A DNA stretch of 64,000 nt from Flammeovirga pectinis (GCF_003970675.1 NZ_CP034562.1:3100001-3164000), one strand, 5' to 3'. Counted from the stretch's first letter, positions 52,442-61,199 are shown. Numbers and translations are program-made. The notes: a model not told the origin generated them from the letters alone.

Positions 52442-53335
52442 ATGAAATCACATTTTAGATTACATGTTTTCTACGAAGTCGTTCAACGTCAGAGTTTTAC
52501 AAAAGCTTCTGAAGTACTCGGTATTTCACAACCTGCTGTTACTAAACATGTTAGAGCTTTAGAAGAAGAGTATCAACTCCCATTACTTGAAAGAAAGGGG
52601 GTTATTATCCATTTAACACAAGCTGGTGAAATATTAAAAGCTTACTGCGAAAAGATTTTCAGCTTAGAAAGGCAACTAACTTTTGAAATGGATGCTTTAA
52701 AAGATCATCAAGGGGGTACAATTCGTATTGGGGCTAGTACTACAATTGCTCAATATATTATACCTAGTGTGATTGCGGAATTTCAACAAAAAGTAAAAGA
52801 TGCCAAAGTTGAAATCAAAAGTGGAAATACAGAAGCTATTGAAAACTGGCTTATAGAAGATAAAATAGATATTGGAATGATTGAAGGTTCTCCACATAGA
52901 GGAGGGTTAAAATATATTCCATTTTTGAACGATGAACTAGTATTAGTTGCATCATCAAAGTTTAATAAGCTACAAACAATAGAGCTTAAAGATATTTTCT
53001 CTAAACCAATAGTTATGAGAGAACAAGGAAGTGGAACAAGGAAAATTATTGAATATGCTTTAAAAGATGAAGCTCTTTCTATTAATGATTTAAATATAAT
53101 TATTGAATTAGACACTACTGAAAGTATTAAACGCTACATCGCATCTTCTCCTAACTATGCTATTTTATCTATTTACTCTATTCTTGATGAATTGAATAGA
53201 GACCAACTTCAAATAATAGATATTGAAAATTTTGAGATGAACAGAAAATTGCATTTTGTTATAAGAGAAGGTGGCTCTATAGGCTTAGGTAACAAATTTA
53301 TGGACTATACTATGCTTCATTATAACAAAAGGTAA
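52442..53335 (+). CDS. LysR-type transcriptional regulator
   Basis: 297 residues, normal length. The N-terminal winged HTH spans residues 1-60 (FYEVVQRQSFTKASEVLGISQPAVTKHVRALEEEY). The C-terminal periplasmic-binding-like effector domain starts near residue 90 (GGTIRIGASTTIAQYIIPSVI). That layout and the YIIP segment resemble the CysL/YeiE branch, which controls sulfur or sulfite genes. A YeiH-type exporter gene follows 74 bases downstream on the same strand, a pairing well known for this branch. It is probably its activator. Confidence 0.9.
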   Translation: MKSHFRLHVFYEVVQRQSFTKASEVLGISQPAVTKHVRALEEEYQLPLLERKGVIIHLTQAGEILKAYCEKIFSLERQLTFEMDALKDHQGGTIRIGASTTIAQYIIPSVIAEFQQKVKDAKVEIKSGNTEAIENWLIEDKIDIGMIEGSPHRGGLKYIPFLNDELVLVASSKFNKLQTIELKDIFSKPIVMREQGSGTRKIIEYALKDEALSINDLNIIIELDTTESIKRYIASSPNYAILSIYSILDELNRDQLQIIDIENFEMNRKLHFVIREGGSIGLGNKFMDYTMLHYNKR

Positions 53336-53350
53336 TAGTATATTACTTTT

Positions 53351-53400
53351 ATGAATCATTATTCATCTAATTTTTGATCACATTTGTATACAATCAAAAA
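53351..53400 (+). promoter_or_regulatory. Two dyads in the promoter region of the yeiH-type gene
   Basis: ATGAAT-CATT-ATTCAT at 53351-53366, and TTTTTGAT/ATCAAAAA separated by 14 bases at 53371-53400, ending 9 bases before the ATG. Either may be the binding site of the adjacent LysR regulator, or the second may be an RNA hairpin covering the start. Confidence 0.4.
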
Positions 53401-53409
53401 TTAAAATTT

Positions 53410-54369
53410 ATGAATAATATATCGATTCAAAATATTAAATCTAATCCAACTATAAATAAAGTTGTTTATATAACTTTAGCCTTACTAACATTAACTCCTT
53501 GGGTATCTACAGCTGCTGCATTATTTAGCGGTATTTTCTTTGCTATTTTCTTTAAATTACCCAACCAACAATTAAATAAAAAAATTAGTAGTAGTCTTTT
53601 AAAATGGTCTGTAGTCTTTTTAGGTTTTGGCTTAAACGCTACTGATGCTATAAAAACAGGTTCTGAAGGATCTTTAATTACCTTTACAAGTATTGCTTTA
53701 ACTTTAACTCTAGGAGGAATTTTAGGTAGAAAGTTTGGGCTAGATAAAACAATTTATAGACTTATCGCTTCTGGTACTGCAATATGTGGTGGTAGTGCTA
53801 TTGCTGCAATGGCTCCAGCATTAAAAGCAGACGAAAGACAGATTTCTGTAGCTATGGGAACAGTCTTTATTTTAAACGCTGTGGCATTAGTTCTCTTCCC
53901 TATAGTTGGTAACTATTTAGATATGTCGCAAAACCAATTTGGTTGGTGGGCAGCATTGGCTATTCATGATACTAGTGCTGTAGTGGGTGCTGCACAAGCC
54001 TATGGAGAAGAAGCATTAAAAATTGCGACAACAGTTAAATTAACAAGAGCTTTATGGATTGTTCCAATCTCATTAATTGCAGCCTTTAGTCAATCTGGTA
54101 AAATTAATTTTAAAACAATGCCTACATTTATTTTAGGTTTTGTGATTGCGATGCTCATCAATTCATACTTTCCTAGTACGCATGTAATTGCTCCTTTCTG
54201 TAATTTTATTGCTCATAAAGGTTTGGCATTATCATTATTTACAATTGGTTGTACATTAGATTTAGATAGCGTGAAACATGTAGGTACTAAACCAATGTAC
54301 CAAGGTATTATACTTTGGTGTTGTGCTTCTGTAGTATCTTTAATTGCAGTATTGCATATATTTAAGTAA
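53410..54369 (+). CDS. YeiH/UPF0324 family putative sulfate exporter
   Basis: 319 residues, about ten hydrophobic segments. Family motifs: SGTAICGGSAIAAMAPALKAD (the GxxICGxSA box), WAALAIHDTSAVVGAA, and KLTRALWIVP. Databases name these putative sulfate exporters; the transported compound is not firmly established. The ATG at 53410 is chosen over the TTG at 53374, which lies in the dyad region. It lies downstream of its probable LysR regulator and is followed by a terminator. Confidence 0.88.
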   Translation: MNNISIQNIKSNPTINKVVYITLALLTLTPWVSTAAALFSGIFFAIFFKLPNQQLNKKISSSLLKWSVVFLGFGLNATDAIKTGSEGSLITFTSIALTLTLGGILGRKFGLDKTIYRLIASGTAICGGSAIAAMAPALKADERQISVAMGTVFILNAVALVLFPIVGNYLDMSQNQFGWWAALAIHDTSAVVGAAQAYGEEALKIATTVKLTRALWIVPISLIAAFSQSGKINFKTMPTFILGFVIAMLINSYFPSTHVIAPFCNFIAHKGLALSLFTIGCTLDLDSVKHVGTKPMYQGIILWCCASVVSLIAVLHIFK

Positions 54370-54394
54370 AAAAAGAATACTATTTCTTTTAAAG

Positions 54395-54430
54395 AACCTT
54401 TGGATAAATAATTATTCAAAGGTTTTTTTT
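54395..54430 (+). terminator. Intrinsic terminator of the yeiH-type gene
   Basis: AACCTTTG (54395-54402) pairs with CAAAGGTT (54417-54424) with a 14-base loop, then T's to 54430. It lies 26 bases after the stop and 34 bases before the next ATG. The frame of the next gene stays open through it, so the downstream start at 54464 is preferred. Confidence 0.8.
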
Positions 54431-54463
54431 ATTATTTTTATATATCACCTAATACCCATTTAT

Positions 54464-56167
54464 ATGAATATATCCCATACTAAAAAGAATATTATCATTG
54501 GTTCTCTTACCCTAGTACTATTACCTATTGTTATATTTTTAGCTATTAGGTTTGGTACTTATAGATTAGAAAAATTAGCTACAGATACTTTAAAGGAGAT
54601 TGCAATAGGAAAGAAAGGCAAAGGATATTTTGTCAATTTTCAAGATTTTGATATCAATTGGTCAGCAAGTAAAATTAAAGCAATTGGAATTACTATTATT
54701 CCTAATATTACTGATAATAATAATAATTGGATCAATGGCTCTGTTGATACACTTAGTATTCAATTCAAGAATATCTTTACTAGTGCTATTTTAGGAGAAG
54801 TAAACCTTGAGCACATAAGAATAATACATCCCAATATTCAATATTTTTGGGCTTATCAAGCTAAAAAAGGAACTACTAAAAAGACGACTACAAAGCACTC
54901 TCCTATCCCTAAATTTGATGTTCTAAGTAAGAGATTATCTACTATTGGTATATCATCTATAGAAATTACTAATACAGAATTTAATGGATATGCTGTAGAT
55001 AAAAACAATCAGCATAAACATATATTTCACTCCGAACAGAATTTTTTAATTGAAGGAATTGAATTTAATCTTGATGAAAATAATATCAATAAGATTATCA
55101 ATATTAAAACCTTTTTGTTCTCTTGTGGGCCTACATTTATGCGAAAAGATGGCAGTCTATATGGGTATAAATTTGATAGTCTAGTGATTAATAATCAAAA
55201 TGATTTTATTACACTCTCTAAGTTTAAACTACATCCTCTTTATTCAGACAAAGTATTCTTTGATATATCAGGTAACCAAACTGATAAAATGACATTAGAA
55301 ATTGAGGAGCTAAAGGGATCTGGTTTTAAAACCAAACATCTTTTTAATAAAGATATGATTGCACTGAATAAAATTTCTGTACATCAATTAAACTACGATA
55401 TCTACAGAGATAAAAATTATAAAGAAGATACTTCAAAATATAAGGAATTGCCCAATAGACTACTCAAGAGAATGAAAATTGATATACAAATTGACACTAT
55501 CAATATAAATCAAAGTGCAATTTCTTATAGAGAGAAAAGTAAAGATGCAGACCACCCTGGTATACTTCGCTTAACTAAAATTGATGGTAGTATTCATAAT
55601 ATTAATTCAACCAGTAATTCTCCAATCGATATTGATTTAAAATTTAATTTCCTAGGCAAGTACCCAGCTTATTTAAAATCATCTATCTCTTTAGATACTA
55701 CCTCCAATTGGTTTTTAAAAGCAGATGGTCACATATCAAAATTTCCTCTTGTTGCATTAAATACTTTTACTCATAACAATCTAGGTGTTCTATTTCAGAG
55801 AGGGTATTCGAAAAAAATAAATTTTAATTTAACGCTAAATAATGATATTGGCAGAGGTAATTTAGATTTCTTTTACAATGATTTAAAACTGAAAGTAACC
55901 GGTAAAAATGACATGAAAGTTAGTTTTGTAGAATCTTTAGCTGGTTTTGCTGCTAATAATATTGTTGCTTATAAAAATAATTGGGATGATAAAAGAGCTA
56001 GACATGCCCCTTTATATTTTAAGAGAGTGACCTATAAATCTCCAATCCATTATCTAATACATACTATCTTATCTGGAGCTACAACCTCTGTAATAGGTTC
56101 TTATGCACAGTTGCCTCCAGATGAAAGGAAAGAGTACAAGCAACGTAAAAAATCTACTCACCAATAA
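54464..56167 (+). CDS. AsmA-like membrane-anchored protein of unknown function
   Basis: 567 residues. One N-terminal transmembrane anchor (NIIIGSLTLVLLPIVIFLAIRF) is followed by a long beta-rich region without cysteines. Features such as FQDFDINWSASKIKAIGITI, LGEVNLEHIRIIHPNIQYFW and the final SLAGFAANNIV...IHYLIHTILSGATTSVIGS recall AsmA/DUF748-type proteins, which bridge the periplasm and are implicated in lipid transport. The match is by general pattern, so I am not certain. The C-terminus is basic. Convergent with yjbQ, overlapping by 14 bases. Confidence 0.6.
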   Translation: MNISHTKKNIIIGSLTLVLLPIVIFLAIRFGTYRLEKLATDTLKEIAIGKKGKGYFVNFQDFDINWSASKIKAIGITIIPNITDNNNNWINGSVDTLSIQFKNIFTSAILGEVNLEHIRIIHPNIQYFWAYQAKKGTTKKTTTKHSPIPKFDVLSKRLSTIGISSIEITNTEFNGYAVDKNNQHKHIFHSEQNFLIEGIEFNLDENNINKIINIKTFLFSCGPTFMRKDGSLYGYKFDSLVINNQNDFITLSKFKLHPLYSDKVFFDISGNQTDKMTLEIEELKGSGFKTKHLFNKDMIALNKISVHQLNYDIYRDKNYKEDTSKYKELPNRLLKRMKIDIQIDTININQSAISYREKSKDADHPGILRLTKIDGSIHNINSTSNSPIDIDLKFNFLGKYPAYLKSSISLDTTSNWFLKADGHISKFPLVALNTFTHNNLGVLFQRGYSKKINFNLTLNNDIGRGNLDFFYNDLKLKVTGKNDMKVSFVESLAGFAANNIVAYKNNWDDKRARHAPLYFKRVTYKSPIHYLIHTILSGATTSVIGSYAQLPPDERKEYKQRKKSTHQ

Positions 56168-56570
56168 ATGTAATTACTAGAGACCTTGCTCCTCCTCTAT
56201 TTCTATGCTCACCTAGGTATATACCTTGCCAAGTACCTAGTAGAGGTCTCCCATTACTAATTGGAATAGAAACTGATGTGCCTAGAGTTGCTGTTTTTAA
56301 ATGAGCAGGCATATCATCTGCGCCTTCATAGGTATGTTCATAATAAGGAGCATTTTCTGGGTGTACTCTATTAAAATGACTTTCAAAATCTGTTCTTACA
56401 GATGGGTCTGCATTTTCGTTTATAGTAAGTGATGCAGAAGTATGTTTTATAAACACCTGTAAAATACCCGTATACCCTTTAATTTCTGGGATTTTAGAAA
56501 ATACTTCCTCTGTAATAATATGATAACCTCTTGAGTAAGGCTTTAGTTGAATTTCTTTTTGAATAACCAT
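56154..56570 (-). CDS. yjbQ: YjbQ family protein (secondary thiamine-phosphate synthase-type)
   Basis: 138 residues, the usual length. Seen: HTSASLTINENADPSVRTDFE with the conserved His and Asp, then HLKTATLGTSVSIPISNGRPLLGTWQGIYLGEHRNRGGARSLVITFIGE, the family hallmark. The YjbQ/UPF0047 fold has a putative metal site. E. coli YjbQ shows weak thiamine-phosphate synthase activity in suppressor studies, so the true role is uncertain. Confidence 0.92.
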   Translation of the reverse strand: MVIQKEIQLKPYSRGYHIITEEVFSKIPEIKGYTGILQVFIKHTSASLTINENADPSVRTDFESHFNRVHPENAPYYEHTYEGADDMPAHLKTATLGTSVSIPISNGRPLLGTWQGIYLGEHRNRGGARSLVITFIGE

Positions 56571-56585
56571 TCCTATTTATAAAAT

Positions 56586-56616
56586 AAAAAAAGCTGTATC
56601 TATTAAAATACAGCTT
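56586..56616 (-). terminator. Intrinsic terminator of the tlpA-like gene
   Basis: On the minus strand AAGCTGTAT (56616-56608) pairs with ATACAGCTT (56599-56591) and is followed by T's to 56586. It lies 11 bases after the stop at 56628. Confidence 0.82.
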
Positions 56617-56627
56617 CATTTTGATTA

Positions 56628-57116
56628 CTAAATCCCTAATTTTTCAAATAACGTTTCAATTTCTGGGCTTGATGGTCTTGGAGCATCAGCCTCTTTTACT
56701 TTACCTTTTTTATCTAATAAAATAAATCTAGGTATAGATTGAATATTGAACTTTTGAACAAAATTATTATTGTCTGCAAAGTGAAATTGATTACCTTCTA
56801 ATGCTTTTTTAGTCACCATTTTTTTCCATGCTTCTGTATCTTGATCAACAGATAAACTCACAAAAACTACATCTTTACCATGGTGTTTTTTCTCTAAACT
56901 TTGTAAAGAAGGAATCTCTCTTAAACAAGGTCCACACCAAGATGCCCAAACATCTATGTAAACGTATTTACCTTCAAATTGTGTAAAGTCTACTTCTTTA
57001 CCGTTCAAATCTTTAAAAGTATATAGCTCTTTATCATTAGTTGGTAAAAATGTAAAACTTGCTAATACTAATGTGATGATTGCCCCTAAAACTGGGAGGA
57101 TTAATTTCTTTTTCAT
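56628..57116 (-). CDS. TlpA/ResA-type thiol-disulfide oxidoreductase
   Basis: 162 residues. An N-terminal signal or anchor (KLILPVLGAIITLVLASFTF) is followed by an AhpC/TSA-Redoxin thioredoxin fold. The active site is WCGPC in ASWCGPCLREIPSL, and a cis-Pro lies in SIPRFILLDKKGKV. It acts in the periplasm, reducing or exchanging disulfides, for example in cytochrome c or outer-membrane protein maturation. The ATG at 57116 is chosen because it begins the signal sequence. Confidence 0.88.
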   Translation of the reverse strand: MKKKLILPVLGAIITLVLASFTFLPTNDKELYTFKDLNGKEVDFTQFEGKYVYIDVWASWCGPCLREIPSLQSLEKKHHGKDVVFVSLSVDQDTEAWKKMVTKKALEGNQFHFADNNNFVQKFNIQSIPRFILLDKKGKVKEADAPRPSSPEIETLFEKLGI

Positions 57117-57227
57117 AATGAGTGTATTTATAAAATTAATGTTCAATGTAAAGATGCTAAATGGATTTCTAAAACTATAGGATATAATTCCTTACTATGT
57201 GTCTATTTTTCCTAAAATATTAGATGC

Positions 57228-57264
57228 AAAAAAAAGGCCGATAAGTTAAAACCTATCGACCTTT
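57228..57264 (-). terminator. Intrinsic terminator of htpG
   Basis: Arms 57233-57243 and 57254-57264 pair over 11 bp with one G-U in the minus-strand transcript; 10-base loop; the T-run on the minus strand continues to 57228. It lies 25 bases after the htpG stop. Confidence 0.8.
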
Positions 57265-57288
57265 CATAATCATTTGTATATTGCTATA

Positions 57289-59163
57289 CTAGATGATATC
57301 TAAAGAACGGTTTATAAATGCAGTAAGATCAGCACCTTTCAAGTTACCTTGAGATAGTTTTGCTAAATCGTAAGCATGTTTTACCAATTTATCTTGAGCA
57401 TCTGTATTTTCTTCTTTCAAGATTCTTCCTACAAGTTCACTGTTACCGTTAATAGTTACAGTATCTCCGCCAGGGAAACCTCCGAACATACCACCCATGC
57501 CACCTTGCATAGCTGACATTTCTTCCATTCTACGCATAAACTCAGGCTTAGTAATCATTACCGGAAGTTCATCAGCTGTCATAGCTTCAACTTTAGGCTC
57601 TAATTTGTCGTTGTTTAATGCTCTTTTAAAGATATCTACTAAATTCTTAGTTTCATCTTCTGTTAAAACTGACTCATTTTTCTCATCTGTTTCAATCAAG
57701 TTGTTTACAGTATCAGAATCGATACGCTTCATTGTAACATTTTCGAACTTATGCTCAGTGTTGCTAACAAAGTGATTATCAATCATAGTGTCCATTTTCA
57801 AGACATCATAACCTTTTTTCTTAGCTGCTTGGATGTAAGTATCTTGTGTACCTTGATCCGAAGCATATAAGAATACTGATTTACCATCCTTATCAACTTG
57901 GTTAGAAGCAATGTGCTCTTTGTATTCTTCAAGCGTAAATTTCTTTCCATCGATGTTTTCAAATAGACAGAATTTTTTCGCTTTATCAAAGAACTTGTCA
58001 TCAGTCATCATTCCGTATTTTACGAATAGACCAATGCTTTCCCATTTCTTCTCATAGTTCTCACGATCGTTTTTGAACAAGCTGCTCAATCTATCACTTA
58101 CTTTACGTGTAACGTAGCTAGAAATTTTCTTAACGTTAGCATCAGATTGTAAGTAAGAACGAGAAACGTTCAATGGAATATCTGGAGAATCAATTACACC
58201 ATGCATTAAGCGTAAAAACTCAGGCATGATTTCCTCTACATTGTCAGTAATAAATACCTGACGAGAGTACAATTGAATTTTATCTTTATGAGGAGTGATA
58301 TCTTCGCTTACTTTAGGGAAGTAAAGAATACCAGTTAATTCGAATGGATAATCTACATTTAAGTGAATCCAGAATAAAGGCTCTTCAGACATTGGGTACA
58401 ACTCCTTGTAGAAGTTTAAGTAGTCCTCATCTGTTAATGTTTTAGGATCTTTAGTCCATAAAGGTTCGTTTTTATTGATGATATGTGGTTCTACAATTTC
58501 CACATCTTTAGCATCATCGCCTTCACCTTCTTTTTCTGTTCTCTTATCAACACCTACTTGAATTGGAATAGGCATAAATTTAGAGTAACGATCTAAGATC
58601 TGACGTAAACGTTGCTCGTCTACAAATTCTTCAGAATCTTCGTTTACATGAAGAACAATAGTAGTTCCTCTTTCAGTTTTGTCAGATGGAGTGATTTCGT
58701 AAGTTGTAGAGCCATCACATTCCCATTTAACAGCTGGTTCATCTTTAAAAGATTTAGTGATAACATCAACATTATCAGCAACCATAAATGCAGAATAGAA
58801 ACCTAAACCGAATTTACCAATGATAGTTGATGTATCTACATCTTTAAATTTCTCAACAAATTCTGTTGCTCCAGAAAATGCTACTTGATTAATATATTTT
58901 TCAACCTCTTCTTCGGTCATACCAAGACCTCTGTCAGTAATAGAGATTGTTTTTGCTTCTTTATCTACATCAACTTGGATTGTTAGATCACCTAATTCTC
59001 CGTTGAACTCTCCCATAGATGCTAACTTTTGAAGTTTCTGTGTTGCATCTACTGCGTTTGCTACTAATTCACGTAAAAATATATCGTGATCAGAATACAA
59101 GAATTTTTTAATTATCGGAAAGATATTTTCAGTATTCACTGAAATAGAACCTTTTGACGCCAT
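57289..59163 (-). CDS. htpG: Molecular chaperone HtpG (Hsp90)
   Basis: 624 residues. An N-terminal GHKL ATPase domain contains FLRELVANAVDATQKL, TDRGLGMT and GKFGLGFYSAFMV. The middle domain has DVSRSYLQSD with the catalytic-loop arginine, and the C-terminal dimerisation domain carries a Met/Gly-rich insertion (MSAMQGGMGGMFGGFPGG) that is peculiar to Bacteroidota HtpG. A typical AsnAla motif (residue 37 region) is present as NAVDA. Upstream lies a gene-free region of 684 bases; no recognisable heat-shock element was found there. Confidence 0.95.
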   Translation of the reverse strand: MASKGSISVNTENIFPIIKKFLYSDHDIFLRELVANAVDATQKLQKLASMGEFNGELGDLTIQVDVDKEAKTISITDRGLGMTEEEVEKYINQVAFSGATEFVEKFKDVDTSTIIGKFGLGFYSAFMVADNVDVITKSFKDEPAVKWECDGSTTYEITPSDKTERGTTIVLHVNEDSEEFVDEQRLRQILDRYSKFMPIPIQVGVDKRTEKEGEGDDAKDVEIVEPHIINKNEPLWTKDPKTLTDEDYLNFYKELYPMSEEPLFWIHLNVDYPFELTGILYFPKVSEDITPHKDKIQLYSRQVFITDNVEEIMPEFLRLMHGVIDSPDIPLNVSRSYLQSDANVKKISSYVTRKVSDRLSSLFKNDRENYEKKWESIGLFVKYGMMTDDKFFDKAKKFCLFENIDGKKFTLEEYKEHIASNQVDKDGKSVFLYASDQGTQDTYIQAAKKKGYDVLKMDTMIDNHFVSNTEHKFENVTMKRIDSDTVNNLIETDEKNESVLTEDETKNLVDIFKRALNNDKLEPKVEAMTADELPVMITKPEFMRRMEEMSAMQGGMGGMFGGFPGGDTVTINGNSELVGRILKEENTDAQDKLVKHAYDLAKLSQGNLKGADLTAFINRSLDII

Positions 59164-59338
59164 TTTATCTATATTTAGTTTAATAAATTACTTTTAAAAG
59201 CTAATTGATATATTCTACCAATTCAGCTTCATCACTATTTCCAAATTGCATACCATACCGAAAAAATAGTTTTTTTGTCAGTTTAATCTGTCGAAATGTC
59301 AGTTATTACCTTGTAATTTAGATTCAAATGGTTTTCTA

Positions 59339-59369
59339 TTGGGTTTCAAGAAAAAATAGTATAGATTTG
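59339..59369 (+). promoter_or_regulatory. Candidate promoter of a non-coding transcript
   Basis: A perfect -7 TAGATTTG (59362-59369) with a -33 TTG (59339-59341) 20 bases upstream. No gene starts within 450 bases downstream on the plus strand, but a strong terminator lies at 59661-59691. Confidence 0.5.
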
Positions 59370-59375
59370 CAATAG

Positions 59376-59691
59376 TAATTTCAACCATTATAATTGGAAT
59401 TATAGTATTGAAAATAGAAATAAGTTAAAATCTTATTTCTAAACTAATTTAAAAACTCTCTAATAAACATATATCTAACGGGCATAAATTTAACTAATCA
59501 ATACATCTCGAGATTATATTTTCTCATTAATGTTTAGACAGAATAATACATTCCTGTATTATTTATTTCCCTACAGATTATTAAGAGTATTTTTAAAATG
59601 TCGTAAGATCAGAAATTGATCTTGCCTTCAAAATTGTATAAGTAGTCACACATCATAATGAAAGGCTGTCGAACATTTCGACAGCTTTTTT
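59376..59691 (+). ncRNA. Candidate structured non-coding RNA of about 315 bases
   Basis: Start inferred from the promoter at 59339-59369; end from the terminator hairpin at 59661-59691 (13-bp stem, one G-U, six T). Between them are four perfect stems: TATAATT/AATTATA (59389-59404), AGAAATAAG/CTTATTTCT (59416-59440), AATAATACA/TGTATTATT (59542-59563) and AAGATCA/TGATCTT (59605-59623). No open frame of note exists. It shows none of the conserved core sequences I would expect in RNase P RNA, tmRNA or SRP RNA. A long leader for the helicase gene is the alternative. The rest of 59164-59338 is the htpG upstream region, where I see nothing. Confidence 0.45.
59661..59691 (+). terminator. Intrinsic terminator in the gene-free region
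   Basis: GCTGTCGAA pairs with TTCGACAGC around a 3-base loop, extended by A-T pairs and one G-U to 13 bp, then six T. No coding gene precedes it on the plus strand. Confidence 0.8.
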
Positions 59692-59747
59692 CTTGCATAT
59701 CATTTTGATTTTTAATCAAATAGTCTCTATAAGTACAATATCTTCCC

Positions 59748-59810
59748 AATAGGTATTAATGAATTGAATATGTTTTCAATAAATCTGAAATTTATTCATT
59801 AATACCTATT
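59748..59810. repeat. Perfect 17-bp inverted repeat at the helicase promoter
   Basis: AATAGGTATTAATGAAT (59748-59764) is exactly inverted at 59794-59810, 29 bases apart. The second arm touches a perfect -7 element of the helicase gene. A smaller hairpin TTTGATT/AATCAAA is at 59704-59720. It may be an operator or, if transcribed from upstream, a 63-base stem-loop. Confidence 0.88.
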
Positions 59811-59817
59811 AGCTTTG
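59810..59817 (+). promoter_or_regulatory. -7 element of the DEAD-box helicase gene
   Basis: TAGCTTTG, a perfect TAnnTTTG, 30 bases before the ATG at 59848. A -33 box is not obvious, and the position it should occupy lies inside the inverted repeat. This suggests that a protein bound to the repeat could control the promoter. Confidence 0.5.
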
Positions 59818-59847
59818 TCTTTCATAAGTAACTTTTATAATCATTAT

Positions 59848-61131
59848 ATGACATTTGAATCCCTTGGCGTAATGCCATCTATCCTTGAAGCACTTGAAAC
59901 TCGTGGATATACAACACCAACTCCTATTCAAGAAAAATCTATTCCTTTTATTTTAGAAGGTCGTGATTTACAAGGATGTGCACAAACAGGAACGGGTAAA
60001 ACTGCCGCTTTCTGTATCCCAATTATTCAGCGTCTTTCTCAGAATCCTAAAAAGGGAAATAAAATTAGAACTTTAATTTTAACTCCTACTAGAGAATTAG
60101 CTTTACAAATTGGAGAAAGCTTTAGTGAGTATAATGAGAATAATAATTTAAAGCAGCTTGTTATTTTTGGTGGTGTATCTCAAGAAAAACAAGTAAAAAA
60201 ATTAAAACAAGGTGTTGACGTTCTAATAGCTACCCCTGGTCGTTTATTAGATTTAATGCAACAAAAATTTATATCACTGTCACATTTAGAAATTTTTGTT
60301 CTAGATGAAGCTGACAGAATGTTAGATATGGGTTTTATCCATGACATAAAAAAAATATTGAAAGTTCTTCCTGAAAAAAGACAATCATTATTTTTCTCTG
60401 CAACTATGCCAGATAGTATTGTACAAATCTCTAACAGGATTCTTACAAACCCTAAAAAAGTAGAGGTTACTCCGGTTTCTTCAACTGCAGAAACTATTGA
60501 TCAGTTTATTTATTATGTTGATAAGCGTAATAAGAAAAATTTACTGCTTAAAGTGTTAGAAGACGAAGCTATGGATTCAATTCTAATATTTACTCGTACT
60601 AAAAGAGGTGCAAACCATATTGCTGGTACTTTAAGTGATAAAGGAATAAAAGCTGAAGCAATTCACGGTAACAAATCGCAGACTGCAAGACAAAGAGCGT
60701 TATCTAACTTTAAAGACAAAAAAATTAGAGTACTTGTAGCTACTGATATTGCAGCTAGAGGAATAGATATTAGCCAATTAAAATTTGTAATCAATTTCGA
60801 GGTTTCTGATACTCCAGAAACTTATGTACATAGAATTGGTAGATCTGGGCGTGCTGGTGAAGAAGGCGTAGCTTATACATTTGCAGATGGTTCTGAACTT
60901 AAAGATGTTAAGGCTATCGAAAAATTAATTGGTAAAAGAATACCAGAAGTAAGAGATCATTCTTTTCCTATGCAAGAAAAAGAAAGTGACATTGCTAAAT
61001 CTACCGCCAAGAAACAAAAACAAGGTCAAAGAGGTAAACCAAAAGGTGCTCCTAAGAAAAGTAGAAATAATTCTTCTGGTGGTGGCAATGGTAGTGGTAG
61101 TAATAATAGAAGTAAAGCAAGAAGAAGATAA
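59848..61131 (+). CDS. DEAD-box ATP-dependent RNA helicase (RhlE-like)
   Basis: 427 residues. All helicase motifs are present in order: Q motif (TPTPIQEKSI), AQTGTGKTAA (I), PTRELALQI (Ia), GG, TPGRLLD (Ib), DEAD (II), SAT (III), IFTRTKRGA (IV), ATDIAARGID (V), HRIGRSGRAGEEG (VI). The C-terminal tail of about 50 residues is Lys/Arg/Gly/Ser/Asn-rich and disordered, as in RhlE-type helicases of Bacteroidota that help in ribosome assembly and cold adaptation. The ATG at 59848 is preferred to the upstream TTG at 59815, which overlaps the -7 element. A terminator follows. Confidence 0.93.
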   Translation: MTFESLGVMPSILEALETRGYTTPTPIQEKSIPFILEGRDLQGCAQTGTGKTAAFCIPIIQRLSQNPKKGNKIRTLILTPTRELALQIGESFSEYNENNNLKQLVIFGGVSQEKQVKKLKQGVDVLIATPGRLLDLMQQKFISLSHLEIFVLDEADRMLDMGFIHDIKKILKVLPEKRQSLFFSATMPDSIVQISNRILTNPKKVEVTPVSSTAETIDQFIYYVDKRNKKNLLLKVLEDEAMDSILIFTRTKRGANHIAGTLSDKGIKAEAIHGNKSQTARQRALSNFKDKKIRVLVATDIAARGIDISQLKFVINFEVSDTPETYVHRIGRSGRAGEEGVAYTFADGSELKDVKAIEKLIGKRIPEVRDHSFPMQEKESDIAKSTAKKQKQGQRGKPKGAPKKSRNNSSGGGNGSGSNNRSKARRR

Positions 61132-61162
61132 TACTAAAATCTTAATTTAGGCTTACTCAAAG

Positions 61163-61199
61163 AAAGGTTATTACTTAATTAAAGTAGTAACCTTTTTTT
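61163..61199 (+). terminator. Intrinsic terminator of the helicase gene
   Basis: Arms 61163-61175 and 61183-61195 pair over 13 bp with one G-U and a 7-base loop, then T's to 61199. It overlaps the stop of the convergent kinase gene by one base and can serve both strands. Confidence 0.8.

Noticed and set aside
57797-58001. Frames inside htpG, ilvE, the kinase and regulator genes on the opposite strand
   Set aside because: They have no signal peptide or domain logic of their own and lie wholly inside well-supported genes.
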